NCBI GenBank assembly: GCA_024689465.1
Contig: JAILDL010000213.1
Location: forward strand, 1 to 46,759
Source of the DNA: Lachnospiraceae bacterium
GTDB taxonomy: Bacteria; Bacillota; Clostridia; Lachnospirales; Lachnospiraceae
Length of the DNA: 46,759 nucleotides
Direction of reading: 5' to 3'
Shown here: piece by piece, positions 26,613 through 35,087 of the stretch
Numbering within the stretch: position 1 is the first letter of the stretch
How the letters are laid out: each line of letters starts with the position of its first letter
The notes under the pieces: generated by a model
Database searches by the model: none
What the model saw: the letters and a program-made list of their open reading frames with translations, nothing else
Told to the model about the DNA's origin: nothing
Program-made: the position numbers and the translations under genes

Positions 26613-26855
26613 TCAGTGTACCTCTTCTTCGTCAAATTCCACGGTGACATAGAAACCTCTTGCCGTTTCCTCCACCTTGGTAACCAGTCCTTCTCTGGCA
26701 AAGAGTCTCTCCCGGAAGGGATAGTTTCCGCTCATGGCCAGCGACGGATCAATGATGTAATAGTAGTTACTGGGGAGCACACCCTCGGTGATGGTCACCT
26801 TCTGGCCTTCTTCCACCAGGCCCGGCCGCTCCATTTTAAATTCCATGGTTCGCAT
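26613..26855 (-). CDS. Small protein co-transcribed with the GH25 lysozyme, unknown family
   Basis: An 80-aa acidic protein, not recognised. No signal peptide or membrane segment is evident; the pattern of short strands (KVTITEGVL, YYYIIDPS, LVTKVEETARGFYVTVEF) suggests a small beta-barrel or SH3-like fold. AAAGGA lies 9 nt before the ATG. It begins 25 bp after the upstream operon's terminator and ends 2 bp before the lysozyme gene, so it may be the first gene of that unit. No clear promoter was found in the short gap. Confidence 0.75.
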   Translation of the reverse strand: MRTMEFKMERPGLVEEGQKVTITEGVLPSNYYYIIDPSLAMSGNYPFRERLFAREGLVTKVEETARGFYVTVEFDEEEVH

Positions 26856-26879
26856 AACAGTGTATCCTTTGTAGTTCTC

Positions 26880-26906
26880 AAAAAAAGAGCGATCCTACGA
26901 CCGCTC
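26880..26906 (-). terminator. Intrinsic terminator overlapping the HD-GYP gene end
   Basis: Stem GAGCGGTC / GATCGCTC (8 bp, one G-U) with loop GTAG, then seven T on the minus strand. The loop contains the TAG stop codon of the HD-GYP gene; the left arm is coding. Confidence 0.82.
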
Positions 26907-27974
26907 TGCATTCTTTAATGCTTCCCTTGTAAATTTCCTGCGGCACCTATCCAGACAGTCTATCAGTTTGGGATTGAAAATGCCACATTCACCATTGTGG
27001 ATCATGTCATAGGCTTCATCGGGTGTGTAAGCCTTCTTGTAACACCGCTCGCTGACCAGTGCATCAAATACATCCGCAATGGACACGATCTGCGCCGCGA
27101 TAGGTATGTCATCCCCTTCCAGTCCCATGGGATAGCCCTGTCCGTCATACTTTTCATGATGATACAGACAGATCTCATAGCAGTAGGAAGAGTATTCCCG
27201 ATCAATGGTAAATTGCAGGTTTCGGATTATTTCCGCCCCCAGGGTCGTATGGGTCTTCATAATCTCGAACTCTTCTTTTGTCAGTTTACCCGGCTTGAGC
27301 AATATGCTGTCCGAAATGGAGATCTTGCCGATATCGTGGGTGGCGGAAGCATAGACGATACGCTCGATCTTTTCTTCCGTCAGGCCGTACTCCGGATAAA
27401 GTTTCATGACCATATCGCACAGAAGCTTTGTAAACGTCTTGATCCGTACAATATGCCCACCGGTTTCCAGATCCCGAAACTCCACCATGGTGGAGATTGC
27501 TTCCAATAATCGATAGTTGGAGGTCCGAAGGCGTTCTTTCTGCCGTTCGATCTTTTCCGTCTGCTGCCGCACCAGACGTTCCATCTCGTTCTTATGGGCA
27601 AACAGCTCGATGGTGTTGCGCACACGCATCTGGATCACGGGGATCTCAAAGGGCTTGGTCACAAACTCCGCAGCGCCCAGTCCCAGGGCAGACTCTTCCA
27701 CATCCGCCTTTTTGTCTCCTGTGATCATGATCACGGGGATCTTCTCTAAAAGCCCATGTTCCTCCATGGCCTCCAATACTTCAAACCCGTTCATATGGGG
27801 CATGAATACATCCAGCAAAATGGCTTTCAGCTGATCCTTATACTGCAGGATCAGCTCCATTGCGGCCTCTCCGTCAGCGGCCTCCGGGGTTTCGTATTCC
27901 TCCGCAAAGGCCTGTTTTAATACAAATCGGTTGATTTCCTCATCGTCAACGATCAGGATCATTCCTTTGTTCAT
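26895..27974 (-). CDS. HD-GYP response regulator, predicted c-di-GMP phosphodiesterase
   Basis: A 359-aa two-domain protein. The receiver (1-120) has Asp10/Asp11, phosphoacceptor Asp55 and Lys in TKPFE. A coiled-coil linker (about 125-155) leads to an HD-GYP domain with HD at 213-214 (ATHDIGK) and the diagnostic HHEKYDGQGYP (272-282), so it should hydrolyse c-di-GMP. The ATG at 27974 has AGGAG 7 nt upstream. It lies 24 bp after an Hpt gene, a plausible phosphate donor. It ends the operon that begins with FapA/DUF342. Confidence 0.95.
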   Translation of the reverse strand: MNKGMILIVDDEEINRFVLKQAFAEEYETPEAADGEAAMELILQYKDQLKAILLDVFMPHMNGFEVLEAMEEHGLLEKIPVIMITGDKKADVEESALGLGAAEFVTKPFEIPVIQMRVRNTIELFAHKNEMERLVRQQTEKIERQKERLRTSNYRLLEAISTMVEFRDLETGGHIVRIKTFTKLLCDMVMKLYPEYGLTEEKIERIVYASATHDIGKISISDSILLKPGKLTKEEFEIMKTHTTLGAEIIRNLQFTIDREYSSYCYEICLYHHEKYDGQGYPMGLEGDDIPIAAQIVSIADVFDALVSERCYKKAYTPDEAYDMIHNGECGIFNPKLIDCLDRCRRKFTREALKNAERS

Positions 27975-27998
27975 CGTCCCTCTCCTTTTCAAGTGGGG

Positions 27999-28358
27999 TT
28001 AAGCGAGCAAAGTCATCAGGTGATCTCTCAGTTGTCTGAAGCTCTCGTTAAACTGTTCCAGCCCTTTGTCAGCGCCTTCACAGGTACCGCTGCGAAAGAT
28101 CTCCACGATGGGTTTGATCTCTCCGGCCAGCCTGTCCATTCCCAGATTCAGGATCACTCCCTTCAGGGCATGGGCTGCTTCAAAACACTCTTTGGCGTTC
28201 TTTTGAGAAAATGCCTCTTGTAATCTGCCGTAATTGGCGTCTTCAAAAAACTTCAGCAGGAACCTGCAGTACATCTCCTCGTTGTCCATAAATCGGTCCA
28301 ACGCAGAGTCCACATCCAGGCCTTCCTGCATCAGTCGTAGTCTCAGTTCACGGTCCAT
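27999..28358 (-). CDS. Stand-alone Hpt (histidine phosphotransfer) protein
   Basis: A 119-aa helical protein. The Hpt motif AAHALKGVILNLGM puts the phosphorylatable His at residue 63; a four-helix bundle is expected. The ATG at 28358 directly follows a G-rich Shine-Dalgarno, (G)8-AG. It lies just upstream of an HD-GYP response regulator, so phosphate transfer between the two is likely. No hybrid histidine kinase is in this window, so the source kinase must lie elsewhere. Confidence 0.9.
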   Translation of the reverse strand: MDRELRLRLMQEGLDVDSALDRFMDNEEMYCRFLLKFFEDANYGRLQEAFSQKNAKECFEAAHALKGVILNLGMDRLAGEIKPIVEIFRSGTCEGADKGLEQFNESFRQLRDHLMTLLA

Positions 28359-28403
28359 ATACTCCCCCCCCAATTCCTATGGATCAAAGCTGTCACTGCG
28401 CTA

Positions 28404-29231
28404 TCATGCAGAAGGTGTTGCTTCTTTCTGATATTTCTTCATCATCTCGTCCAGTTCACTGTCGTTACGCTCTAAGTTCACCTTATCCAGCGTATGGCGG
28501 AATCCCTTGCCTTCCAGATAACGGAAGGCGATCATAAAGGTCACGTCATCAAACGCGGTAAAGAACTTGTTGTTCACCGCTTCGATCCTCTGCTGGAGAT
28601 CCAGATGCTTTAAGGTATCTGCATAATCCATGATCTCATTGAGGGAATCCGTAACGATCTGATCCTGTTGTGTAAAGTCCGAAGAGATCTTCTGCACATG
28701 AAAGGCATACAGGTAAGCACGCAGCGCTGCGGTAGGTCCCTGCATCCATTCATAGATGGTCACATAATCCTGGGTCATCATGGCTTCGATCTCGGTCTTC
28801 CATCCGGCGGATACATAGGATGCATCCACGATCCGGTCGATCTGCTCTCTGGTCAGATACAGCTTAAACCGTTCGTTAAACTGGGTGACCAGCTTGTTTC
28901 GTTTGGTAACCGGCCTGGGCAGGATGGAGCTTCTGGTTTCGTAAGCACCCCCTGACTTGGTGACGGTTTTGGCTTTCTTCTCTTTCTGGTAATTATTCTG
29001 GGTGTTTTTCTGCTTGATCTTGCGAAGCAAAAAGAGCAGTCCCACCACGGCTGCTACGGAAGCCATCTCTCCGCTTCCTATCACGGAAGTCAGAAGGGAC
29101 AGAGCAAACAACCCGCCGAATCCCCAGGCCAAAACCTTTTTCAGGATCCGGAACACATCACTGGCCTTCTCGTCCTGGCCGGTGGCTTTCATAATGATCA
29201 CATATACAATGATTAACGATAAAATTCCCAA
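28404..29231 (-). CDS. Membrane protein of unknown family
   Basis: A 275-aa protein, not recognised. An N-terminal region has a short hydrophobic segment (2-14) and two clear membrane segments (about 33-51 and 54-69). A basic linker and a roughly 180-residue soluble, mostly helical domain (FNERFKLYLTREQIDRIVDASYVSAGW to the end) follow. It starts with TTG, preceded by GGGAGG 6 nt upstream. It is 13 bp after the zinc-ribbon/TPR gene. The positive-inside rule would put the large domain in the cytoplasm. Confidence 0.8.
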   Translation of the reverse strand: MGILSLIIVYVIIMKATGQDEKASDVFRILKKVLAWGFGGLFALSLLTSVIGSGEMASVAAVVGLLFLLRKIKQKNTQNNYQKEKKAKTVTKSGGAYETRSSILPRPVTKRNKLVTQFNERFKLYLTREQIDRIVDASYVSAGWKTEIEAMMTQDYVTIYEWMQGPTAALRAYLYAFHVQKISSDFTQQDQIVTDSLNEIMDYADTLKHLDLQQRIEAVNNKFFTAFDDVTFMIAFRYLEGKGFRHTLDKVNLERNDSELDEMMKKYQKEATPSA

Positions 29232-29244
29232 AACGTTCCTCCCG

Positions 29245-30672
29245 TTAACCTAACTGATTCAGATATTGCTGCGAACGGGTGGCGCGGTCTGTATTGGGGA
29301 ACAGCTCAATTACCTGTTGATAGATCTTTTTCGCATTTTCCGTATCGTCATTCTTCCGGTAGGCATTGCCTAACTGGTATAAAGTTTCCACATCGGTGGC
29401 ATCAAAGAAAACCGCCTGGGTGTAGGAGTCGATGGCTGTTGTAAAGTCACCCTCCTGAAAGGCTGCATAGCCTTCGTTGTAATGCAAATCGGAGATCTGC
29501 GGACCTGCTACCGCCATCAGGGTACGGAACAGGTTCTGGAAAGAATCGGACAGGGTACTGACATCCGCCCCCTCCTGGATATCCATCAGGTTTCTGCCGA
29601 TGGTACGCAGTCCCTCTTCATCAGGAGTTGCCAGATACATCTGTGCGGCAGTCAACAGCTTTTCCGCCAGTTCCAGGTTACCGTCGGTTCCCGCATACTG
29701 CTCCAGCTGGGAGGACAGTTCCTTGTTCTTCTGGCTCAGTTCCGCCACCTGGACGCTGAGCTCGTCCAGCTGGGCTGCCTTGTCTGCTGCCTGCTCGTTG
29801 ACGGCGATCAGCTCTGCATTGGTCTCTTCCCGTACTGCCTGGATCCTGGCGGGCAGGATCAGGAAAAAGGCTGCGGCAACGCCGATGGCAATGCCCAGCA
29901 GCACGTTGAAGACCGAACCGGTGGCCTTGGGCTCCTTAATGTGCGCCGGCTGGATCACCAGATCATGGTTGGGATTGATATAGCGGATGGTGTCAGAGTC
30001 TTCCGCCTTTTTCTCCGGCACATCCTGCCCTGCCAGTTCCTTGGGACGCAGCATGTTGTCGGTTTCCTGGAGATAGCGCTTGGTCAGGAGAGACCCGTTA
30101 TCGGTCTTCAGGCACTTTTTCAGTTCCCGCTCCGCCATCTCATAGTTCTGGGCATCCATATATAACAGCGCAAGGAGCTGCCTTGCTCTGAGGAAATTCG
30201 GATTCACTGCCAGGACCTTCTTAAGCTGGATGATGGCCATATCCTTCCCATCCTGCTGACAGTTGGCAAGGGCCTGATTATAGTTTCGTATGGTCTTGTT
30301 GATCTGTTCCAGACGGGACTGATTCTCCTGGACCATGTTGATATAAGTGTCCGCCATGTTCTTGTTGGGGCGGATGTTCTTACTGATGACCCACTCACTG
30401 AGGGCCGCCACCACTTCACCGGTCTCAAAGTACACGAGTCCCAGCAGGTTACGGGCATCCACATGGTTTTTATTTAAACGCAGGCACTCCCTGAGGGATA
30501 CAATGGCTCCGGACAGGTCTCTGACACCGGCCTTTTCCAGACCATCGTTGTACATGCGGTTGGAGGCCATCACAATGTGCTTGTAGCCCTTGACATCCAC
30601 GCCGCAGTTGGTGCAGAAATCCTGTTCCGTCAGGTGAGCGCCACAGTTGTAGCATCTCATTTTATAGTTCAT
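29245..30672 (-). CDS. Zinc-ribbon, TPR and coiled-coil membrane protein
   Basis: A 475-aa bitopic protein. The N-terminal zinc ribbon has Cys7, 10, 20 and 23. TPR-like repeats follow at about 35-100 and 140-205, a membrane segment at 253-274, a coiled coil at 278-327 and C-terminal TPRs at 395-475. The zinc ribbon argues for a cytoplasmic N-terminus, placing the coiled coil and second TPR set outside. This could bridge cytoplasmic signalling and cell-wall machinery. It is not assigned to a named family. It belongs to the folC-to-HD-GYP operon, starting 6 bp after the 55-aa gene. Confidence 0.85.
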   Translation of the reverse strand: MNYKMRCYNCGAHLTEQDFCTNCGVDVKGYKHIVMASNRMYNDGLEKAGVRDLSGAIVSLRECLRLNKNHVDARNLLGLVYFETGEVVAALSEWVISKNIRPNKNMADTYINMVQENQSRLEQINKTIRNYNQALANCQQDGKDMAIIQLKKVLAVNPNFLRARQLLALLYMDAQNYEMAERELKKCLKTDNGSLLTKRYLQETDNMLRPKELAGQDVPEKKAEDSDTIRYINPNHDLVIQPAHIKEPKATGSVFNVLLGIAIGVAAAFFLILPARIQAVREETNAELIAVNEQAADKAAQLDELSVQVAELSQKNKELSSQLEQYAGTDGNLELAEKLLTAAQMYLATPDEEGLRTIGRNLMDIQEGADVSTLSDSFQNLFRTLMAVAGPQISDLHYNEGYAAFQEGDFTTAIDSYTQAVFFDATDVETLYQLGNAYRKNDDTENAKKIYQQVIELFPNTDRATRSQQYLNQLG

Positions 30673-30678
30673 TGCTGT

Positions 30679-30846
30679 CTATTCCTTGTCTGTATTCTTC
30701 CCTTCCGCTTCTACCTTGGCTTCGCGGACCACGCTGACTAAAACGTCTGCCATATCGGTCATATCCTGGTTGTAGATGGCATCTGCCACTTCCTCTACTT
30801 CCAGGCAGGGATGAAATTTCTTAATCTCTTCTTCAAATACGATCAT
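30679..30846 (-). CDS. 55-aa acidic protein overlapping folC
   Basis: Not recognised. The ATG at 30846 overlaps the folC stop (ATGA) and has AAAGGA 9 nt upstream, so it is coupled to folC; the longer frame starting inside folC is less likely. Sequence begins MIVFEEEIKKFHPCLEVEEV, is rich in Glu, Asp and Val and is probably all helical, with one Cys in FHPCLEVEE. No signal or membrane segment. Confidence 0.72.
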   Translation of the reverse strand: MIVFEEEIKKFHPCLEVEEVADAIYNQDMTDMADVLVSVVREAKVEAEGKNTDKE

Positions 30847-32141
30847 GATGTTTTTCCTTTGGTTTCCAGTGTCTGTTTCCACAGTTGCCGCATTTCGGCA
30901 ACCAGATACAGGGAGCCGGCAATGTAGATCCCGTCAAAGGCTTCCCTGTCCTTTGCTATGTTCCGGAAGGCTTCCTCCGTGTCTGCGCAGCAGACCACGT
31001 TTTTTGCGCCTTCCTCAGTAAACAGTTCCTTCAGCTTTACAGGCGATGTCGCCCGACTCCCTTTAAAGGCGGTGACCACCACCTTGTCAAAGAGACCGCT
31101 CCCCTGGAGCTGACGGATCATTTTTCCGTAATCCTTGTCCGAAGCGGCCGCAAAGAGCAGCTCCTTGTTTCCCTTGTGATACCGGACAGTTTTCAGAAAC
31201 GATAAGATCCCGTCCTCGTTGTGCCCGCCGTCTAAGTAGATCCCGGGAAGGATCTCTTCCATACGACCGGGCCATGCCGCTTTTTGCAGGCCTGCAAGGA
31301 CCTGCTGCCTTGTGATGTTTTCCCCAAGGGGCAGTGCTCCCAGTGCCTCGATGGCCAGGGGTGCATTGTCCAGCTGATAAAGGGCCGGCTGCTTCAAAAC
31401 GACCGGCAGCTCCCCCCATTTTCGGGAGGTATAGGAAAAAGTCAGGCTTTTCTCCGTAAGCAGCGCCTCTTTGGCCGCTCCTTCGGGGATCCGGTATAAC
31501 GGTGCCTGCAGGCGGCCCGCTTCCAGAGACAGGATCCGGTTTACCTCCGGCTCCTGTTCCAGACAGATGCAGGGAACGCCCTGTTTGATGATCCCTGCCT
31601 TTTCCCGGGCGATCTTTTCCTTGGTATCTCCCAGATACAGCATGTGATCCAGGCCGATACGGGTGATCACGCACACCTGAGGATGCTCCACGATATTGGT
31701 GATATCCAGTCTGCCTCCCAGGCCGGTTTCCAGGATCAGCACATCCGGGTGCTTTCGGCGGTAATACTCCATGGCCATAAGGAACAGATACTCGGAATGG
31801 TTTAACCGGATCACTCCGGAAGCTTTCTCATCCACGTATTCGTACAGTTCCCGGAAGGTATCCTCCTCCATCAGCTCCCCGTCCAGGAGTATCCTCTCCC
31901 TGATATCCGTTAAATGGGGAGAAATAAACGTTCCCACATGGAAGCCGCTCTCCCGGAGGATGGAGGTCAGGTAGTTGCACACCGATCCCTTGCCGTTGGT
32001 TCCCGCCACATGGATCAGAGGGATCCCTGCGCCGGGCTCTCCCAGGCTTTTGTATAATTCTTTTGTTTTCTCTATGTTCGTGGTCTCTAGAAACCGGGGT
32101 GTCGCCTCCAGTTTTTTCAGGACCGTCTCGTAATCTGACAT
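30843..32141 (-). CDS. folC: Folylpolyglutamate / dihydrofolate synthase
   Basis: ATP-dependent enzyme adding glutamates to folates, 432 aa. The Mur-ligase P-loop GTNGKGS (47-53), SPHLTDIRERI, the ETGLGGRLDITNI block and GLDHMLYLGDT are all family motifs. The ATG at 32141 gives the usual N-terminus (SDYETVLKKLE); a GTG four codons upstream is possible. It lies 21 bp after the FapA-like gene in an operon otherwise made of signalling and envelope genes. Confidence 0.95.
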   Translation of the reverse strand: MSDYETVLKKLEATPRFLETTNIEKTKELYKSLGEPGAGIPLIHVAGTNGKGSVCNYLTSILRESGFHVGTFISPHLTDIRERILLDGELMEEDTFRELYEYVDEKASGVIRLNHSEYLFLMAMEYYRRKHPDVLILETGLGGRLDITNIVEHPQVCVITRIGLDHMLYLGDTKEKIAREKAGIIKQGVPCICLEQEPEVNRILSLEAGRLQAPLYRIPEGAAKEALLTEKSLTFSYTSRKWGELPVVLKQPALYQLDNAPLAIEALGALPLGENITRQQVLAGLQKAAWPGRMEEILPGIYLDGGHNEDGILSFLKTVRYHKGNKELLFAAASDKDYGKMIRQLQGSGLFDKVVVTAFKGSRATSPVKLKELFTEEGAKNVVCCADTEEAFRNIAKDREAFDGIYIAGSLYLVAEMRQLWKQTLETKGKTS

Positions 32142-32162
32142 ATGGCCCAACACTCTGAATGC

Positions 32163-33650
32163 CTATAATACCATGGAGGTATAACGAAGGGCTCCGTTTT
32201 CGTCATAGAACTTGGTCGCCGACATCTTTTCTTCGATGGGCATCTGCATGGAACCGATCCCGATGGTCACGCCGGGAAAGATCCCGCCGCTGCAAAGGAT
32301 CTTGCCGCCCCGTCCTTTTTCCAGGATCTCCGCAAAGAGTGCCTTGTCCTTCTTCGTCTGTTCCAGCTGGTCCTGGAACTTGTTCTTGGATATATTCAGG
32401 CTTTCGATCTTGCTGTCTAAAATGGTATTATTGCGATTCTCAGGCTTGCGCTTTTCCTTCAGGAGGATCTTGAGCTGCTCCATCAGTTTTTCCAGAGAGG
32501 TCTCCAGCGTGGCTTCCATCCGGTTAAACCGCAGATACTTTTCATAGGTATCCATCTCATAACCGGCATGCACCAGGGTCTGTACACAGGAATCGTTGCC
32601 GATGATATTGGCCTCGATGCTGATCAGGGCGTGGGTCTTGCCACCGTAGATTGCTCCGCTCTTGCCGGTGATCACCACCTTGCCCTCTGCGGATACTTCG
32701 GAGTTGATGATGGAATTGCTCTTGACGTTTCCGCCACACTCAATGTGAGCATTCTCGATGAAATCCGCCATCACATTGCCTCTGGCGGAGATCCGTCCCT
32801 TGCTGCCTCCCAGGATCCCCCGCTGCAGGATCACGTCGCCTCCGGCGAAAATGTCCGCCGCTTCGCAGGTTCCCCGGATATCCACATTCCGTCCGGACCG
32901 GATGGTCACACCCGACAGGACATTGCCGTGGATGATGATATCGCCGAAAAATTCAATCTTTCCGTCTACATAGGTTACGTCCCGCACGATCTCGTGTACC
33001 GAGTAAACCTCCACACGATCCTGTACGATCTCCACCTTTCCGTCCATGGTGGCAATATACTGATCCGGATTCATGGGGTCCTGCTCCACGCCTTTGCCCC
33101 GTTTTAAGGGAACATCAATGGCGGGTCTGCAGGGCAGATCCTTTCCGGTAACGGTATAGCCTTCCTCTCCGGGGATCGGATGACGGTACTGGGCAATGAT
33201 ATCTCCCTTATGCACATTTTCAACCAGTCCGAGGGAGGAATAATCCGCCGAACCGTCGTCCCGGATCACCGGGGATGTGCGCTTTAAGGTATTGAACAGG
33301 TACTCATAGGTGCCGTTTCGGCCGTCCTTTGGGATCTTGCCGATGGCGATCTTGATCTCCCGTTCAAAAATGCCCTTCTTCACGATGGCGCCCATATTGG
33401 AGGAATGGTATCCGCAAACGACGCCGTTCTCTGCCAGAAAAGCCTCGATATCGTCACGATTGTACATAGGTGCGCCCGGCTCCGGCGGGTTAACATAGAT
33501 CCACGCCATCATCTGGTCCTTGGAAATCTTTACATACGACCCGATGGACAGCGTGTGGTGTTGCAGAGCCTGCTGTTTTTCGTTGGCTTTTATGTCCGCC
33601 AGCGCTTTCTTTAGTTGTTCCGGCGTCGCAGATGCAGTTGTAAATGGCAT
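32163..33650 (-). CDS. FapA/DUF342 family polymerising protein
   Basis: A 495-aa FapA-type protein. A variable N-terminal domain (to about 165) leads into the right-handed beta-helix, visible as strand repeats such as GDIIIHGNVLSGVTIRSG, GGDVILQRGILGG and GGNVKSNSIINSEVSAEGKV (about 225-335). A coiled coil (about 370-440) and a C-terminal FPGVTIGIG strand follow. Members are bactofilin-like scaffolds tied to envelope or flagellar functions. No polar signal is seen. First gene of the operon, with an extended -10 promoter and GGGAGG before the ATG. Confidence 0.9.
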   Translation of the reverse strand: MPFTTASATPEQLKKALADIKANEKQQALQHHTLSIGSYVKISKDQMMAWIYVNPPEPGAPMYNRDDIEAFLAENGVVCGYHSSNMGAIVKKGIFEREIKIAIGKIPKDGRNGTYEYLFNTLKRTSPVIRDDGSADYSSLGLVENVHKGDIIAQYRHPIPGEEGYTVTGKDLPCRPAIDVPLKRGKGVEQDPMNPDQYIATMDGKVEIVQDRVEVYSVHEIVRDVTYVDGKIEFFGDIIIHGNVLSGVTIRSGRNVDIRGTCEAADIFAGGDVILQRGILGGSKGRISARGNVMADFIENAHIECGGNVKSNSIINSEVSAEGKVVITGKSGAIYGGKTHALISIEANIIGNDSCVQTLVHAGYEMDTYEKYLRFNRMEATLETSLEKLMEQLKILLKEKRKPENRNNTILDSKIESLNISKNKFQDQLEQTKKDKALFAEILEKGRGGKILCSGGIFPGVTIGIGSMQMPIEEKMSATKFYDENGALRYTSMVL

Positions 33651-33697
33651 AACTACCCTCCCAATCGGAACAAATAGGCATACTAATATACAGAATC

Positions 33698-33726
33698 ATT
33701 ATAGCATAGAAAAAAGCAAGTGGAAA
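33698..33726 (-). promoter_or_regulatory. Promoter of the fapA-like/folC/HD-GYP operon
   Basis: TTTCCA-17-TATAAT with TG one base before the -10; start near 33690, leader about 40 nt. Confidence 0.7.
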
Positions 33727-33748
33727 CGACAAGGTCTCCCCAGTTTAC

Positions 33749-34615
33749 TTAAATTTCTGTGAATTCCTGCAATGCGTTTTTCCACGCCCTCGGGGACATA
33801 TGAAACTTCTCCCGAAACACCCGGTTAAAGGTTCTCTGGGATTCAAAGCCTGCATTTTCACAAGCCTCGGTGATGCTCTGGTCCGTATAACGAAGGAGGC
33901 TGCAAACGTACTCTAACCGGGCATCGTTCAGGTATCCGTTGAAGTTGGTGTGAAAGGTGGCCGAGAACACCCGGGACAGAGTATAGGGGCTGACGTAGAG
34001 GTCTCTTGCCATTTTTGTCAAGGTAACGGTCTCCGTAAAATGGGCGGAAATGTAGGACACGGTTCGATAAATCAGATCCGTGCTGTCCACCGTCTGCTTT
34101 TCGATCAGGTGACAACAGGGGATGCTGCGGGCCAGGATGATCTGAATGTACGCACTGATCAGGGCTTCTCTTAATGGATCCGAAGAGAGGATCCCGATAC
34201 TCTCCGGGGGAAGGTCCGATTCTTCCGGTGCCTTCTGCTCCCGGTAGATCACTGCCAGATGTCCCATGGCATAAGGGATCTCCGTATGGACCTTGCGCGC
34301 CGGGATGACCGGGTCTTCCGGACACTTCTGTCTGGTCAGATCCGCAAACCGCTCGCACAGAGAAGGTGCCACCAGGATGTAGATCGCTTCGCACTCATCT
34401 CCTCCGAACACCTGATAATGGTGGATCATCTCCGGGAAAACGATGGCAAAGTCTCCCTTTTCCATGTGGTAAAGCTCCTGCCCCACCCCGATCTCCAACG
34501 TGCCGCCGGTCACATAGACAAATTCCATGGATTTATGCAGATGGGGCGACACATGCTCCGATCGTTTCACATACACTTCAAATTCCGCTTCTTTTTCTTC
34601 GTACAGTGGCTGCAT
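33749..34615 (-). CDS. AraC-family transcriptional regulator with cupin sensor
   Basis: A 288-aa regulator. The N-terminal cupin (VSPHLHKSMEFVYVTGGTLEIGVG, about 15-90) probably binds a small ligand. Two helix-turn-helix motifs form the C-terminal AraC domain (MARDLYVSPYTLSRVFSATF and ITEACENAGFESQRTFNRVF). The ATG at 34615 has AAGGAA upstream; the longer open frame lacks a signal. It is divergent from the 32-aa peptide gene, so regulation of that gene is a reasonable guess. Confidence 0.93.
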   Translation of the reverse strand: MQPLYEEKEAEFEVYVKRSEHVSPHLHKSMEFVYVTGGTLEIGVGQELYHMEKGDFAIVFPEMIHHYQVFGGDECEAIYILVAPSLCERFADLTRQKCPEDPVIPARKVHTEIPYAMGHLAVIYREQKAPEESDLPPESIGILSSDPLREALISAYIQIILARSIPCCHLIEKQTVDSTDLIYRTVSYISAHFTETVTLTKMARDLYVSPYTLSRVFSATFHTNFNGYLNDARLEYVCSLLRYTDQSITEACENAGFESQRTFNRVFREKFHMSPRAWKNALQEFTEI

Positions 34616-34651
34616 GCCGTTCCTTTCTTTCCGTGCATCCCGTTGATTTAT

Positions 34652-34680
34652 AAAATATGGCCAGTTGTTTTGCTTCTCAA
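34652..34680 (-). promoter_or_regulatory. Promoter of the AraC-type gene
   Basis: TTGAGA-17-TATTTT on the minus strand; leader about 30 nt. Confidence 0.55.
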
Positions 34681-34751
34681 TCCCACATATTCCCTGTATT
34701 TTCGTTTTGTTTATATCTGATTTGCAAGATTTGGCTACTTTTTCTGTCCTT

Positions 34752-34782
34752 TTGACAAGTATTTTATACGGAGCCGTATTAG
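34752..34782 (+). promoter_or_regulatory. Promoter with central palindrome, 32-aa peptide gene
   Basis: A perfect -35, TTGACA (34752-34757), and a candidate -10, TATTAG (34777-34782), are 19 bp apart. Between them lies ATACGG-AG-CCGTAT (34766-34779). A long spacer holding a dyad is the hallmark of promoters twisted open by MerR-type activators. An alternative -10, TAGAAT at 34780, has a 22-bp spacer. Confidence 0.5.
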
Positions 34783-34814
34783 AATGCAACTGTAGACAAG
34801 AAAACAAGTACAAA

Positions 34815-34849
34815 GACGCCGCATACAAGGTATGCAACGAAGAAGCGTC
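34815..34849 (+). promoter_or_regulatory. Leader hairpin of the 32-aa peptide gene
   Basis: An inner perfect stem GCATAC-AAG-GTATGC (34821-34835) lies inside an outer pair GACGC (34815-34819) / GCGTC (34845-34849), ending just before the Shine-Dalgarno. Confidence 0.5.
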
Positions 34850-34863
34850 GGAAAGGAAAAGAA

Positions 34864-34962
34864 ATGAAGAAGATCGATCGTGTATTAAAGTTCTTTGCGG
34901 AAGCATTCGAAGATTATTGTGAATTTCTGGCAAAGACAGCACCCTACCGGTTCACTCACTAA
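34864..34962 (+). CDS. Predicted 32-aa amphipathic small protein
   Basis: Not recognised. A 32-codon frame begins MKKIDRVLKFFAEAFEDYCE and ends PYRFTH. The ATG follows AAAGGAAAAGAA, a strong Shine-Dalgarno. Hydrophobic residues at 4, 7, 8, 11, 15, 18 and 22 fall on one helix face, so a membrane-surface or protein-binding helix is plausible. It has its own promoter, structured leader and downstream terminator and is divergent from an AraC-type regulator. Coding status rests on these signals; no homology search was possible. Confidence 0.6.
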   Translation: MKKIDRVLKFFAEAFEDYCEFLAKTAPYRFTH

Positions 34963-35087
34963 GCCGGTCAACCAAACCACAATGTAGAAGATCACAACGT
35001 GGTAAAACCACAAAGTGGCAAAAACCAAAAACCAAAACTAAAAAAACAAAACGAAAAACAATTCAACAATTTTCAACCTTCTAAATC
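34963..35087. other. A-rich spacer with short degenerate repeats
   Basis: Three copies of a 10-mer, CACAATGTAG, CACAACGTGG and CACAAAGTGG, lie in 34978-35020. They are followed by about 50 bp of A/C low-complexity sequence. GTGGT-AAA-ACCAC could form a small hairpin. No reading frame or promoter is seen; it is probably 3' untranslated RNA of the peptide gene. Confidence 0.6.

Noticed and set aside
34978-35020. Three CACAANGTRG repeats considered as a CRISPR-like array
   Set aside because: Units are only about 10 bp, degenerate and irregularly spaced, with no cas genes nearby.
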